Positions 35,584 through 58,646 are shown, numbered from the stretch's first letter. The stretch is 64,000 nucleotides of DNA from Aquilaria yunnanensis (GCA_039654915.1 CM077599.1:79390001-79454000), one strand, 5' to 3'. The notes: a model not told the origin generated them from the sequence alone. Numbers and translations: made by a program.

Positions 35584-36784
35584 TAGACTTAAGGTATATC
35601 TTCCTCGACAATGGTGGGTCAAAAACTTTGAATCTGAGAGATTAATTGGCTGACGATGTTTACTTTTTCTGTTACTAGTTCGGTAGTAGTACTTTGTTGT
35701 GAGTATAGATGACTCGAGTCTTGACTTGAGTAGCAAGAAAGTTATGCGAAAAAGGACTGGATTTTTTTTTTTCATTTCCTTTTTCTTTTGGGAGGTTCGG
35801 GGCTGCCTGTGAGAGGGAGCTGAGGAGGCGCATCTTGCATCTTCTAAAACAAGATAAAACTTAACAATTAATAAAGGTTGTGTGATGGTCCATTTAGATA
35901 ATAGGAATTACCCATATTATCCTCAACTCTCTAGATGGGTTAGCAGTAGATGACACAATATAAGCAATACGCCTAGATTTAAAGATGAGTGGCACCATAT
36001 TTTTCACAAATCGAACAATTTAAAAGTGATCAAGTTACAACTTTTACTTGCAATTAGTTTGAATACCAAAAAAGAAATCACTACTACTAAACTTTAAAAA
36101 AAAATATATAAATGGAGTATAATCTCTAAGAAGATATATATTATGATCTGATAAAAATATAAACATTCAAAACTATTTGAAAAAATGGTGTTGAACATAA
36201 GGTTGGTAGTCCGGGGTTTCTATCCCTATAGACTTGTAAAGATGCCTATCTATGCCACAAAAAGAAATAAACATTAACCTCATTAAAGAGTGTATAATAG
36301 TAACCTCACCGACTTAATTTCCTAGTATGCCCCCTTATCGCTGCGCCAAAGAATGAAATGAAGCTGTTGGAGTAGTTGAAAACTTTTATTGCAAGCAATA
36401 AAAGAACAGGGAATGGGCCATCCTTAGTTTGTTTTGGGGTTACAATGCATAACTTCGTGGTTTAGCTTACTTGCAAAGAAATGTTCATTGAAGTGCACTG
36501 GGACTTGGTTAGGAAAGATGAAAATTACTAGTAATTTCTTTACCTAGTTTGAGTGAATTTAATTTGTCGAATATTATTTCGAGAGTTAGTAGAATGTTTT
36601 TATTACCATTTTTCCCTATTTCAATATAAAACAGCCCCCTTTCCCTTACAGATAGATGTCAGTGACAGTGACAGGACAACCTCGGAGTAAAGTGTAAGTT
36701 TTAAGAATAGAAGCGGTAAAGTGTACTTTTACCAAAAATTTTGAGGTTCTTTGAAATTGAAAATGAGCCACGAAGAGTATAGAT
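35584..36784. other. Spacer, nothing recognised
   Basis: AT-rich, with a tRNA/SINE-like phrase near 36200 (GGTTGGTAGTCCGGGGTTTC) too weak to call. No gene supported. Confidence 0.4.
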
Positions 36785-38148
36785 GATAACGCACCTTTGG
36801 TTCCAAACCTTAAATTAATATTGCAAATAGATCCCCCCAACCTCCTTTTCATTTTATATTGGTCCCTGACCTTTAAAGTCTGCTACATATTGGTCCCATT
36901 AGTAGTAGTGAAAAAGTCATGAACTCAAACGTAATTGTAAAATATCAAAATTTTAAAGTTTAATTTAAACTGCTTGAAAACTGTCCTTTAGTAAATTTAA
37001 ATGGTGCCAATGCAGATTTCTATAGATTAAAGTGGTGTCCACATATCCAATTTTTATTTAAAAATATGAATAAAAGGTACGTAAAATTAAGTATGGATCC
37101 CTATTTAATTTTCTATTGGACTCATTATTCCAAATAAAAATTCAGGAAAAAACAAATACAATAATAACTTCACAAAAAGAAAATGGTTGAAACAAAATTG
37201 GAGTCACAAACTATTTGTTTATCATTTTTCTTTCTTATCTTAAAATTATGGTCTAAATACAACGTTAGCTCTTGTATTTTATTAAGTTAGCACAAATCAA
37301 GTTAAGCTCAAAACTTTCATACAAGTCTTGTAAATCTCTGATAGAAGTGTTGATGTCATTAAAGAAATAGGTTATTCATTGCTTGTTTTTAGTACAAAAT
37401 TATAAACTTTGCTATATTTAGATTATTTTATTCTAAAAAATTAGAATTTGTATATTTGTAGGCAATTCACCTTTAAAAGTGGAAGACCACCTTGTAATTT
37501 TTTTTTAAAAAATAATAATTAAATATCTAATATTTATTATAAAAGTAATAATAATATTTCTTTTTCAAAATTTATTTTTAAAATTTTTAAATAATTTTAA
37601 AGGCTTATTCAATTTAAAGTTAAATGTAAAGCATATATAACTAGTGAATATAGAAGTGCTTTAATTTGGAAATCAATAAAATTTTAATAACTTACTTCAA
37701 ATTAAAACTAAAGGTTACTCAAAATAATACTCCATTTATTTGTATGTTTATTATAAAGAATTAACTCAAAGAATTTTTATTTAGATGGCTGTTTTTTTTG
37801 GCACTCAGAAATTTTCAAGAGAAAGGTTACAAGAGATCAATTCTCTTTAGATAGCCATATTGTAGGATTAATTGTAATTTAGGCTTATATAAGAACCCCA
37901 CTTTAAAATTATTCTAGACCTGCCATTGGACTGTGCCATAATTCTTTTACAATTAATGATCATTCAAATTATCAGTTTTCTTTTTTTAAATCAGGTTTCA
38001 GTACTAATTCAGTCTTCTCATTGAACTACGGACCAATATGCAACATTTTCTAATTTATAAAACTTTGGGGCCATTATGAAACAAAAAGGGGATAAGGACC
38101 GATTTGCTATGGTAATTATAGGTTTGGGATAAATGGTGCAATTTTACC
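36785..38148. mobile_element. TIR element P upstream of SCD2-like gene (~1.36 kb)
   Basis: Left blocks GCACCTTTGGTTCCAAACCTTAAATTAATATTGCAAAT..GATCC and TACATATTGGTCC face right blocks GGACCAATATGCAACATT and GGTTTGGGATAAATGGTGC. TIRs are about 120 bp and diverged, so boundaries are approximate. The right end sits about 180 bp before the SCD2-like start codon and so lies in or next to its promoter. Confidence 0.6.
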
Positions 38149-38325
38149 TGAGGAGCAATCTCCTCGTTCACTTGCAGACACCCATTTCTGCTCCGCCAGA
38201 CGCGAGAGGAAAGCTACTCCTCCGGTAAGTCCTCCAAGGACAACATCAGTCCACTTCCTTTCTTCTCCGCGACGCCATTGCCCCACAAAACTTCACAGCT
38301 ACTTCTTGTTTCCAGTGTAGTTCCC

Positions 38326-48085
<9,760 letters not shown>

Positions 48086-49112
48086 TATGTACTTAAATGC
48101 CCAAGTTTGATATCATATCAGAGGTCTTGTATCTATTTTCCTATTATATATCTTCTCTATCGACTCGGCATCTATCCGTATTCTATGACTGCTGGGCGTG
48201 AGTTACTGCTGTACTTAGAACATGTATGAATGATATGTGAATGCAGTTTAGTAATCAAAGAAGGTGCAATGGCTAACGTTTGGCTATAGCAAACCATGAC
48301 GTCAGGAGTCGGCAAAATATGTTGCGGCTGATTATATTATTCATAATATCCTTACCCTTTTTTATTGTCTGCTTTTAGACTTGCCTTTGAGTTTTTTTTT
48401 TTTTTGGGGGGGTAATCAGAATTTGTCACAAGTATGGCGACCACTCAAACTCTATTCCTTTGCCAACTCACCTTGCTGGTGAGAATGTCTTTGGTTCGGT
48501 CATTTCTCTAGTGAAAGGTTGCGGCAAAATGCAGGGATGAGCCGTTGAAAGATCTGGAACGGACTACAGCAACGCTGTTATCACAAGGCCTTTCTGTCTC
48601 TCTTTCGATTTGTACGCCTCGTGTGATGTTCCCTCCCAAATCAAAGTGGAAGGCTGTCTCTGTCCGCTGAGTGTCGTACTTGTACCTCCACTGGCACCGC
48701 CCAGCCTGAACTGATTTAACGATGAGCTCACATTTCCCGTTAATAATCATCTAAAAAGAGCATGTAGAAATTTGCAATTTTCTTGCTCGCTCTAAAGCAT
48801 ATTCTCACCACGGAAAAAGACAAATTTATTTATTCGATTATTAGTTCTTGTTTCCTGAAAAACTTTCAAATATATATTGATGATTCTCTCCTTAACTATG
48901 GTCTAAAGAAACATGTATATTTGTGCAATATTCATGAAATTACAAAATTTGCTATTCTTGTACATGATGTCCTTATCTGACAAAACAATACATTAACTTG
49001 TGTAAGTTCATACAAGTATGTTAGTGTACAATTATCTGCTTTTGGTATTTAATTGTGCATGTAGAGGTTATCTGTCATCCAGTAGATATAAGTAGAAGTC
49101 CATCTTACTTAA
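48086..49112. other. SCD2 3' flank, no gene recognised
   Basis: Likely 3' UTR to about 48250, then spacer. A moderately GC-rich patch at 48520-48740 has a minus-strand open frame of 80 codons without a recognisable family. Confidence 0.4.
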
Positions 49113-49114
49113 TA

Positions 49115-49461
49115 CTCCCTCATTCTCAATTTAGATGAAATATTTTTTTTTATGTCTCAAAAAGGTTAAAATATTTTCTCTTTTGAAAAATTTTAAACAA
49201 TCAACTTACCATTTTGTTCTCATTTAAACTCTTACTATACAAAACTCAATAAATAATTTTTTTTTAATCTTCACTCAATTTTTTACTATACAAAACCCAA
49301 AAAAAAAATATTTTTTAATCATTATTTAAACTCTCACTACACAAAATTTCAAAAAAAAAAAAAATTTAATTCTATGGATAAAATTAAAAAAAAATAATAT
49401 AAATTACATGCACCTTAATCTCTGTATCAAAAAAAGCGTTACATCTATTTTGGGACAGAAG
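49115..49461. mobile_element. Stowaway-like MITE (Tc1/mariner type)
   Basis: The left end CTCCCTCATTCTCAATTTAG and the right end ATCTATTTTGGGACAGAAG are Stowaway-type TIRs flanked by TA dinucleotides (49113-49114; 49462-49463). The interior is A/T-rich with repeats of ACTCTCACTACACAAAA. Roughly 347 bp. Confidence 0.7.
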
Positions 49462-49536
49462 TATCAATTTATAATAATTCATGTCATTTTCATATGCATT
49501 TTTTTAGTCTAATATGCATTTATGATGAAAACCAGT

Positions 49537-49640
49537 ATAGTCCAGCTGGTTGGACATGAGGCCCCCGTAGGCCGTAGGTGGGTTCAAGCCTCCCCATGGC
49601 AATAAAGCCCACCCCTTTCCCTTACAAATACTACTAATTA
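49537..49640 (+). mobile_element. tRNA-derived SINE-like segment
   Basis: TAGTCCAGCTGG resembles a pol III A box and GGTTCAAGCCTCC a B box, about 50 bases apart. The sequence does not fold as a real tRNA, which points to a SINE head. No tail or duplication confirmed. Confidence 0.45.
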
Positions 49641-52600
49641 ATATGTTTCTGATTAAAACAAAAACAAAAAAAAATTGACTCGGATTAAAATTATACTATC
49701 GCTTTTACACAATCAAATAATTATGAGATGCATTATTCTAGTATTACAGTTATCTTTAATGGTTCCGTTAATGGTTGGACGTATGGATGTGAGGCAACTC
49801 CCATATGTATGAACATCCATTCAAACTGATGTGAAGTTCATAATTTTCACTTTGAATATTAGAAACATGACTGAAGCACGAACTTCTCCAAATATATACT
49901 CTCTTTCTTACCACAAGCTAACTAAAAAACAATAATTAAAATGGAAAAGTAAGAGCATGGATTGTAGGGTGATGATGGGCGAGTGGACTCTGCACTTCAA
50001 TTTGATTTCTTTTCCCCAGACCAGAGGAGAAAAACAAAGGATTCTTTTAATTGAAAGTTGCGCATGGGAAAAGAAACGAAATAATTAAAGAAGCTACAAG
50101 TTCCTAGCTAAAGGCCTTTGCTATTTTCTTCGACCCAATCCTACATCTCCCCACTTTCTGTTTGCTAGTGGAACATTTTAGTCGTCTAGAGGATTATCCT
50201 TTCCTTGCGTTACATAATAACCACACTTTAATGATTACAGATAACCGTCATGATTCATTCACCCGTCAAGTGCACTAACTTTCAACCAGTCTTTCTCGAA
50301 TAGCTGTTTAATGGATAATACATGTTTGCTTAATTTATTGAATTTATTGTAGCAAGTAATGTTTCAAACACGTCAAAGGTTTAAGTCGAGTAAAAGATTT
50401 AAGTAAACTATGGTTTCTATTTCATATTGCCATCTATTATTTAGGACAACTAACACCTGTTGATTCAAGTTATAAGTGAGTTTGTTCCCTTTTGAGTATT
50501 GTGAATAAAGCGAACAAACGCCCAGGAGAGTTTTGAGTTTAGGATTTGCCCGGTTTAATCCAAATTAGTAAGAGCCCAATTGAAACCAACAGAAATTGAT
50601 AATAAGTTTGGGAACAACTTTTGTTATTAGCTTTGAAGATTTGAATCGGTAGAGATGAAATAGTTGAAATTAAAAATTAAAAACTATTATTAGATAAATT
50701 TTTTAAAATTTTAATGCTAATTACTGATATTAATATTAAATGAGGTCTGAAGGTAATAACGAAAAGTAAAAAATCTATCATTTATTACAAGAAACATGAA
50801 TAAAATCCTTAAAAGACATTCTGTAGCGCATCATTCAAGCGGAAGTTGGTTGTCGTTCCAGGTGGCTAGGCCTGGATTTGTGTTAATATAATGCTTTTGT
50901 TGCTCGACTCCTCCTTCACTAAAGTTGTTTTTCTTTTCACTCTGGATGTAGGATTTCGAAGGTTTGAGGTTCCATTCAGCATCCTAACAACAAAAAATTC
51001 CTCTAGGCCAACGACTAGTTTAAAGTTGTAACTGAAAAAATTAAAAAATTGAAATAATTTGATAATTTGATTCGGTCAATTCAGTAATTTGATTCGATTT
51101 CAGTTGAAACCAAATAACAAAATTTTAATTTCGGTTTTGGATATTTACCGAATTAACCAAATTTTTTATTATTATATTTTTTGTGATTTTTTCATAGACA
51201 ATAAAGCTATAGATAAACCCAAATTAACTTAGATTCTTGTTTTCTTTCTTTTCATAAACAATAAATTTTCTATACTTAATAGAATTTGGAAGGAAAAATA
51301 ATGTCTTTCTCTCATTCCCCCTCTTGTAGAATCTCACTCTCATTTTTTTTTTGTTAATTTGGTTTAGGCTGTTTTATAAGCTAATTTGGTCTATTCAAAT
51401 TTTTATCATCTAAAATTGAAATCAAAATGAACCGACTAATTTGGTTGGTTTAAACTGAATAAACCAAATTATCACACCTAGTTGTGACAACTTATAAAAA
51501 ATAAAATTTTCGTTTCTGAAATTACTATAGATGTACGAAATGTAGTGTAGAAGTAGTTTTCATACACTATGGCTTTGTTTAGTATTAGCATCAGTAATTA
51601 ATATTAGAGTTTTGAAAAAAACTATTCAATGAGAGTTTTGGAAAAACTATTTTAACTTCAGTAATTTCATCTTAACTATTAAATAAATTATCAAAAACTC
51701 TAGTGTTAATAAAAAAAATTGTTTCCAAATGTGGCGTATATATTGTTGTAGTATAATTTTATTTTTATTTTTATTTTTAAAAAATAGTAGTTTTCATCGC
51801 AGGTTCCTGTCTTTGACAAGAGAGGCAACTAGACTCATCTTTCTTATTGGAAATGTGCCGCGTGCAGCAAGTTGGCATGGCCGCTAACTTGTTTTTCTTC
51901 ATCAATGTACTAAATTGAGCATTTTTTCCTCTTGAAAAAAAAACAAAACAAAACTGGGCATTGGTTTTAATAGACAAATCAAGATACTGACGCAACGGTA
52001 AGATAAAGTATGATAAATAGAAGGTATGACCCTTTTATATTAAAAAATTAAAAGTGAGGGTAATGTAACGGAGAAAGCATAGTTAAAATCCTAAAATCTT
52101 TTACACTTTTCCAAATTACTGCTAAAACTTGTCGATTTACCAAATGAGTTCCAAAACTTATAGTCATTAACTCCGTTAGCTCTGAAAGTTTCATGTCTTA
52201 TCAAGCCACTCCTAAAATTTTTTTTTTGATGAAAAATCTGACATGCCACTTAAAGTAATGAGTGCCATCAGTCAAAGTCCCCATAGCTTTTTGTTGTTGG
52301 TGGTGTTATTGGTTGACAGATCTTGGTGCAACATCTTAGCTTTGGATGGGAATTGAAGCCCCTCCACGGGTATAAGAAGGGCAAGTTTTTCCCAGTTGTA
52401 CTTTTGCTCCTCATGCAGAATTACTGTCCATTCAAGAGGCAGTGAATGCAACTTCTCGCTTGACACTACCTAATATTATCATCTTTATGAATTGTTTACA
52501 AGCTTTGACAGCTTTGCGAGATAACCTGGCTCTCCTAACCTCTTTGTAGATCTTGGTTCAACCCCTTGCCTCTACAATGGAGAACTTTGATCGCTGCGCT

Positions 52601-52780
52601 CTGGTGGTTGTGTCTCACCAGCATGTGTCTCCAGCCTATATTTTGTAGGTTTTTGGGAGCCAAAAAAGTGCAGCGGAATATAACCGAAATCTTCCAGGAT
52701 CCAAGTGAATCGGTGTAAACCAGGTGTTTGAAAATTTTCATACTTAATTTCGATTGAGATCTCTCACCCAACTATAGAGT
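49640..52780. other. AT-rich spacer with MITE and TIR relics
   Basis: Includes the small foldback MITE at 51570-51735, a hAT-like AT-rich segment at about 51020-51480 (GGTTTAAACTGAATAAACCAAATTATCACACC end) and a lone MULE-type TIR relic at 52080-52250. No gene supported. Confidence 0.4.
51570..51735. mobile_element. Small foldback MITE (family of 24735)
   Basis: ATTAGAGTTTTGAAAAA faces CAAAAACTCTAGTGTTAAT around TAACTATTAAATAAATTATC, as in the other two copies. Confidence 0.55.
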
Positions 52781-53990
52781 CGAATAACAAAATCTGAAAA
52801 GTTGACATGTTCAAGCTCTCTATGGTATCCACACGAGCTTCTTGGGATCACTATGCCTCCACCACATCTTGGCAAATGCATTTCTTTTACGCTCGCAGTG
52901 CTAGATTGTGTCCTCCAAGGAATAGCAAGAAAAGAGTGTGGCTGTCTCTTTTGGGAGGTTAAGGCAAGGCTGCGAATTTCTCACTATATGATGTATTTAT
53001 GGTGAGATTCAACTTCCAGGCCTAATTGGTTTCAAAGCCCTAATCTAATTAAGCTTTAATTTCGTGCTTAATAATGGCTCAACTTTTGAGCCAATTATTA
53101 ACATGAAATTATCATGAAACCATAACCCAAATAAATTAGCCCATGCACTCAAATAATTCAAATAGGCTTTATGTATGTGACTCAATAGGCTCTTACCACG
53201 TTGGCAATGATCATAAATCACATTTATGATCATAGGCAATGAGCGGTGTCTAGCAACACATCATTATTGCCTAATTGACTAGATTATCGGTGATTCGACT
53301 AAACTTTTATGATCATTAACCATATATGTTATTGTCCATTTATCTAAGATATCAACACTAAGCACGCGACATAGAATGTGTCACTCTTGTATAGTCCAAT
53401 CTTTGGTTCTTGATTATAGAGTAGACTAACTTAAACTGATGACATTGATATCATATATTAACTTATCTGAGCATGGCCATGCATTTTTTTAGTCTTACTC
53501 TATCAAGAGCCCCGAAGATATCAATCTCATTACATGGGAGGAACAAATCTCATCTTGATCATACAAAATCTTCCGCATGATATGTGACATATCCAATGAC
53601 ATCCTTCAAGTTCACTCAGTTATGAGCAACAAAGGGAAGTATCATAGTATGTGACTTACATGTAGGGAACATTGATGATCTTAGGTCAAAGGACTACATA
53701 TACCATGATCACTATGAGAATTACTTATGACACTCACATAACGATCCGTGTAGCGTTCTCATGATGGGTCGGTCCAGTACACAAGTTTTCCAACTTGTAC
53801 CCATATGTAGACTACATATCTCATATTAGTCTCCACTTATGCTAGTTGTTACGTATTATTGTAACTCATTCCATAATAATACTAGACTAGGAATATTTAA
53901 GAATATCATTATTCTAGGGTTATAATTATGTTTATTATGTTATGCAGAAACAAAAAAATAAACATAATTACTGGATTAATACCTTAATAA
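52780..53990. mobile_element. LTR-type (LARD-like) repeat, boundaries unknown
   Basis: The phrases GGCAATGAGCGGTGTCTAGCAACAC, GGGAAGTATCATAGTATGTGAC and CAGTACACAAGTTTTCCAACTTGTACCC resemble a widespread plant non-coding LTR repeat that I recall. No coding region, partner LTR or target duplication was found here. Confidence 0.4.
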
Positions 53991-54328
53991 AATATCATGA
54001 CTCAATGTGCAAAAAATACAATCATCTCATGATTGGCTTTTGGGCATAAATACTAACATATTTATGCTACATCTCTTTTTGCTCTATTTTCTTAATTATT
54101 TGATTCTGCGCACAAAAAAGAAAACCCTAAAGACTTCTACGTTCCAACAGAATAAACTAAACAAAAAGGTAGGCCATCGAAGCAAACAAAAAACTAGGAG
54201 AGATAAGCAGATGAGTCAAAGAACCCAAAGCTAAATGATTTTTCTACCATTGTTGAGCTATGCGAACGACTTACATATTACAGTTTTTCTTTGTTTTTTT
54301 TCCGATATAGAACCAATACAAATTATAA

Positions 54329-55527
54329 GGGTAAATTACACTCGTGGCCCCTAACCTTTTATTATGTCCTATTTTAGACCCTAACCTCAAAACCTTACAT
54401 AAGAAGTCCTCAATTTTTTTTGTTTCATTTTAGACCTTTAGAGAACGGAAATTGTTAAAATTAATGAAACTGGCCATGTGGCATGCCAGCGTGGATGATT
54501 TGCCACAGTGGCACAATGAATTAATTGTCATTGATGATGTGTATAAAGAAAAAAAATAATAATAAATTAGATCCGGTCTTCCCCTTTTTTTCCCCTCCTC
54601 TGCTCATCACCGGCGGCTTCCACCTCCTCTTCCGCATCCTCCGATGGCCCCTCTTTGCAAAAGCACACCACAATTGCTCCCCATATGATGAAATCGAAGG
54701 TTCTAATAAGGAAAGAAGTTGATATTGGGGAAACAAAATCGAAGTTGAAGAAAACAAAATCAAAGTTGGGGCGGGCGAACAAAGGGATGATGAAAGGTGC
54801 ACTATGCACTGCCCCTACTGTGGATTCACCTCCATTTTAGCGCCAACCCCATCTCGATTCTAGCCTCCTCTACCTTTAATTTCACTTCTGCCCAATACCA
54901 TAACTCGCAAAATGGCCAAATCATGAAATGAATGAAAATTAGGAAACCTATGAGAACTGCCGGCTGGCAGGGTACGAAAATACAATCATTTGGGGTGATA
55001 AGCCATTGGTTGAAATAGGCTGTGTAGCGAGAGGGCTTCAGGCTAGATGGCAGGAGGGCAAGAAAGGAAAGGGATTGGTGGATGAGGTAGAAGGGCCTTT
55101 GATTTTGGCGTGAACAAACGGGGGAAGAGTAGCATAGAAAAGTTGGAGTGGTAGGGACAGTAAGGCTGACCGTCGGTGATGCTAGGGTTGGTTGCTGGTG
55201 TCGGGTAGGGGGGCGGCAATTTAGGGGTAGTAGCGAAAGTTGAGGAGAAGTTAGGGTTTTGGGGGAGGGAAGCTGAAAAATCAAGGGCCTAGCTATTGTT
55301 TTTTCTTTTATTTTTTTTCTTCCTTTGCCACATCAATGCCATCGTGGCAAATCGCCCCATGCTGACGTGCCATGTAGCCGATTCCATCAATTTTAACGGT
55401 TTTCGTTCTTCAAAGGTCTAAAATGAAACAAAAAATTTAGTTTAAGAACTTCTTATGCAAGGTTTTGAGGTTAGGGCCCAAAATAGGATAATAATAAATT
55501 GTTAGGGGCCATAAGTGCAATTTACCC
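54329..55527. mobile_element. MULE-like TIR element B (1199 bp)
   Basis: A perfect 10-bp target duplication CAAATTATAA (54319-54328; 55528-55537) flanks GGGTAAATTACACTCGTGG...ATAAGTGCAATTTACCC ends. TIRs of about 210 bp include GGCCCCTAAC, ACCCTAACCTCAAAACCTT and TTTGCCACAGTGGCA facing blocks. The interior resembles element A (16846-18076), e.g. AACCCTAACTTCTCC and ACCAACCCTAGCATCACC on the minus strand. No recognised host gene. Confidence 0.88.
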
Positions 55528-55559
55528 CAAATTATAAGTTTTAGGAAAGAAAAAAAAAC

Positions 55560-55789
55560 CTTAAATGTGCAAATGGTTCCTCAACTTTGATGAATCAGAC
55601 AAGTTGGTTCCTTAAATGTGACTCATCATAACTTACCGCCCAAAGTTTATAGAATGCTGTAACTTAGTCCTGAAAGTTCGATTGACTATGCGCCTTAGTC
55701 CGTTCAGCAGGCATGGGCTATCATGTGTACCTAATGCCATTAAGGAAATGATGATGTGGATTATTATTCATCCCTATTTTTTTCCTGGG

Positions 55790-55870
<81 letters not shown>

Positions 55871-56407
55871 GTTTCTCTGTTAAAAACTCATCTAAATTGT
55901 AGCAAAACAATAGAACAGGTAACTATTCGTCGCCACCGGCAAGCACAAAAGCAATCTGGTTGCTGTAGCCACCAACATGTTGACCCACTTGTCGGTGAAG
56001 GACAAAGCTACCATCGAGAAGTTGAGCAGCACTGGCACCTGTGCACGATCGTTGATCTTGAATCCAGGGGCAATGAGCGGCTTGTTTGAGTGAAATTCAT
56101 ACAGTTCTTAAACAATTTTGGTGTCGGCAAGCTTCATTTGGATTCACTCCTCTTTCATCAAACCGCTGGTCGGTCAACCTCAAATGACTGCCAGTGTTCC
56201 AACAGCGAAGCCAATGATGGCGGAGAGAAAGATGAAAATGAGCAAAATGAGAATCAACATTGATGGACCAAGTCATCTCACTCTCCATCCATTTAAGGAC
56301 CAAGTCACAACATTCATCAAACTTAAAGGACTAACTCATGATGAGTCACACTTAAGGGACCAACTTGTTCGATTTACTAAAGTTGAGAGATGTTTTGCGC
56401 ATTTAAG
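55560..56407. mobile_element. TIR element O next to element B (848 bp)
   Basis: CTTAAATGTGCAAATGGTTCCTCAAC faces GTTGAGAGATGTTTTGCGCATTTAAG; CAAGTTGGTTCCTTAAATGTGACTCATCAT faces ATGATGAGTCACACTTAAGGGACCAACTTG. Flanks are A-rich so no clear duplication. The interior has a (TTA)n microsatellite and a GC-rich piece (55910-56250). On the minus strand that piece encodes a hydrophobic stretch ILILLIFIFLSAIIGFAVG and GFKINDRAQVPVLLN, possibly a captured membrane-protein fragment, unproven. Confidence 0.75.
55792..55870 (+). repeat. (TTA)n microsatellite, about 26 units
   Basis: Uninterrupted TTA/ATT repeat inside element O; it produces an artefactual poly-Tyr open frame. Confidence 0.95.
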
Positions 56408-56987
56408 AAAAAAAATAAAGGACCAATCTAACAAAAGCTATGTTTTTTTTACCTTTGTAGATATCTAAAGTTTAAATTGTACCATTTAGAGCATATATAA
56501 TAGGTTCTCTATCTTATAGATTTTCTTTGTTTTAAGAAATGTTGTGTCTTTTCCCACCCTAACAGCTTCTATATCTTATTTTTTAAAAAAGTGAATGAGA
56601 TGAAAGAGAATACTCAATTCTCTATATCTGCAAAAATTTATTGTTTTCCATCATCTCATTCCAATTCACTTTTTATCTCATTTTCCTCTTTATACTTTGA
56701 CTTTTGGGCCCAAATCATTTAGCTTTAAATGGAGTAAATTAACACGTTTTTGCCCTTTTCCATGTCTGACCCATAGTAACCCAAGATGAATGCCATTAAA
56801 AGAGGTCAATATTTATGGTCGAACCAGTAGGGGAGTTTTTTTTTTAATGCATACAAGTTGCTATAATTGAGAGAGAAGTTTCATATTAGGCCAAAAAATG
56901 GGGAAACTCTAGTCCAAATTTTCATCTAAAGCTTGCTTGATATGAAAAGGAAGGTCGGTCTTATGCCAATGCTGAAGGTTTTCAGGC
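56408..56987. other. Spacer, nothing recognised
   Basis: AT-rich with a possible foldback at 56490-56720 (TATATAATAGGTTCTCTATCTTATAG); no gene supported. Confidence 0.4.
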
Positions 56988-57180
56988 GGATCTAGTCCAC
57001 ACGATCAACTTCTGGCTTAATTGAGCTAATTCCCGTCCAATTTGTTTTTGGCAAATCTAGTCCATACGATCAGCTTCCGGCTTGGTTGAGCTAATTCCCG
57101 TCCAATTTGTTTTTGGCAAATCTAGTCCATACGATCAGCTTCCGGCTTGGTTGAGCTAATTCCCTTTCGATTTGTTGATT
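56988..57180. repeat. 65-bp tandem repeat, three copies
   Basis: Copies begin near 56988, 57051 and 57116 with the core TCTAGTCCATACGATCAGC and GAGCTAATTCCCGTCCAATT. The last two are almost identical, so the expansion is recent. Confidence 0.92.
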
Positions 57181-57616
57181 GATGATTAGGTGCGGTCACT
57201 GTGTGCATTTTCATCACATTTCCGACTTCCTACATTCTTTCCATCCAACTATTGCGATTTTGTACATATTTTTACTAGGTTCTATCTATTTCACCATGCG
57301 GAGGCCTGTATTTGTGTATACAGTGTAGTATGACAAATCTGAACTTGATATTGGCCAGCATTGTGAAAAAGGAAAAGCCAAGCTGAGGTTGAGGATGGAC
57401 AAGGTGGGCGCAGCAGGCCAGGCCACATGGGCAACTAATCTATCAAAATTGTTGTAATTTGTTTCACATTATGGGGGCAATAAAGGAACAAAACCTTGGG
57501 ACCCATTTAAAGTCAATTGAAAACATGAAAATAGGTTGCTATTAACACACGCCGAACAGCCAATTACTTGTCATCAATAATATTGAATATTATTGTTTTA
57601 AATATAGAATATTTAA

Positions 57617-58093
57617 GGAAAATTTACAATTATCCCTTGAGGTATGTTCTAACCTACAATTTACCCCTCTATTTTTAGAAGCCTACACTTTGCCCCCCAT
57701 ATTTTTTACATTGTCCTATAACAACTTCTAAAACTGTATTTAAACTAAATGATATTTAAACTATACGATAGTTATCTTTTAGTAATTTCAATCTCTACAA
57801 TATCTTTTTTTTATAGTTAATAGACATTTTAAATTATCAATTTTTTCTTTCTATAAAAGTATTTTTCTCCTTGTAAATACATATTAGTATTTTCTAAAAG
57901 TCAGTTGGCTGTGAAAAAAATATTAAAAATTTTGAAATTACTGGAACATTATTATTAGATAGTTTAAATTAGGGTTTCAAAAGTTATTGTCAAACACTGT
58001 AAACCAAATATGGGGTAAAGTGTAATTTTTTAAAATAGAGAGGCCAAAGTGTAGGTTAGACCAAACCATAGGGAGATTTTTTGTAATTTTCCC
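57617..58093. mobile_element. MULE-like MITE K (477 bp)
   Basis: A perfect 9-bp target duplication AATATTTAA (57608-57616; 58094-58102) flanks complementary ends (GGAAAATTTACAATTATCCC and GGGAGATTTTTTGTAATTTTCCC). Opposed blocks GTTCTAACCTACAATTTACCCC and GTAGGTTAGACC lie inside. No cargo. Confidence 0.85.
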
Positions 58094-58646
58094 AATATTT
58101 AATTATTGTAATAACTTAACTAGCCATTACTTTGAAATTTATTTAAATGCATAATATTTAATTATTATGATAAATAAATATTTTATAAAATAGAGAAGCT
58201 ACTGGAGTTGAAGTAGAAAAATTATGAAAATTTCAATTTTTACTTTTTTATTTTACACAAATTATTTGAAAAATTGTTGGAGATACATATATTTCAAAAT
58301 GTAAATTACAAAGGCCCCCCAGTGGTTTGATCTAACCTATACTTTGTCTTCTCTATTTTAAAAAACCTACAGTTTACTGCTACTTCCTTTATAGTGTTCG
58401 ACAACAACTTTTGAAACCCTAAATTAAACTATCTGATAACTATGTTCCAGTAATTTCAAGATTTTTGATATTTTTTCATAGCTAACCAACATTTAAAAAA
58501 TACTCATATGCATTTACAAGTAGAAAATTGCATTTACAGAAATGAAAAATTGATAATTTAAAATGTCTATTAACTATAAAAAAATATTTTGAAAAACTAA
58601 AATTATTGAAAGATGACTATCATACAGTTTAAACTATAGTTTCGGA

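Noticed and set aside
49537..49640. A functional tRNA gene
   Set aside because: A- and B-box-like motifs are present, but acceptor stem and anticodon arm do not pair; SINE-like is more likely.
55682..56089. 135-codon open frame with poly-Tyr
   Set aside because: Generated by the (TTA)n microsatellite inside a TIR element.
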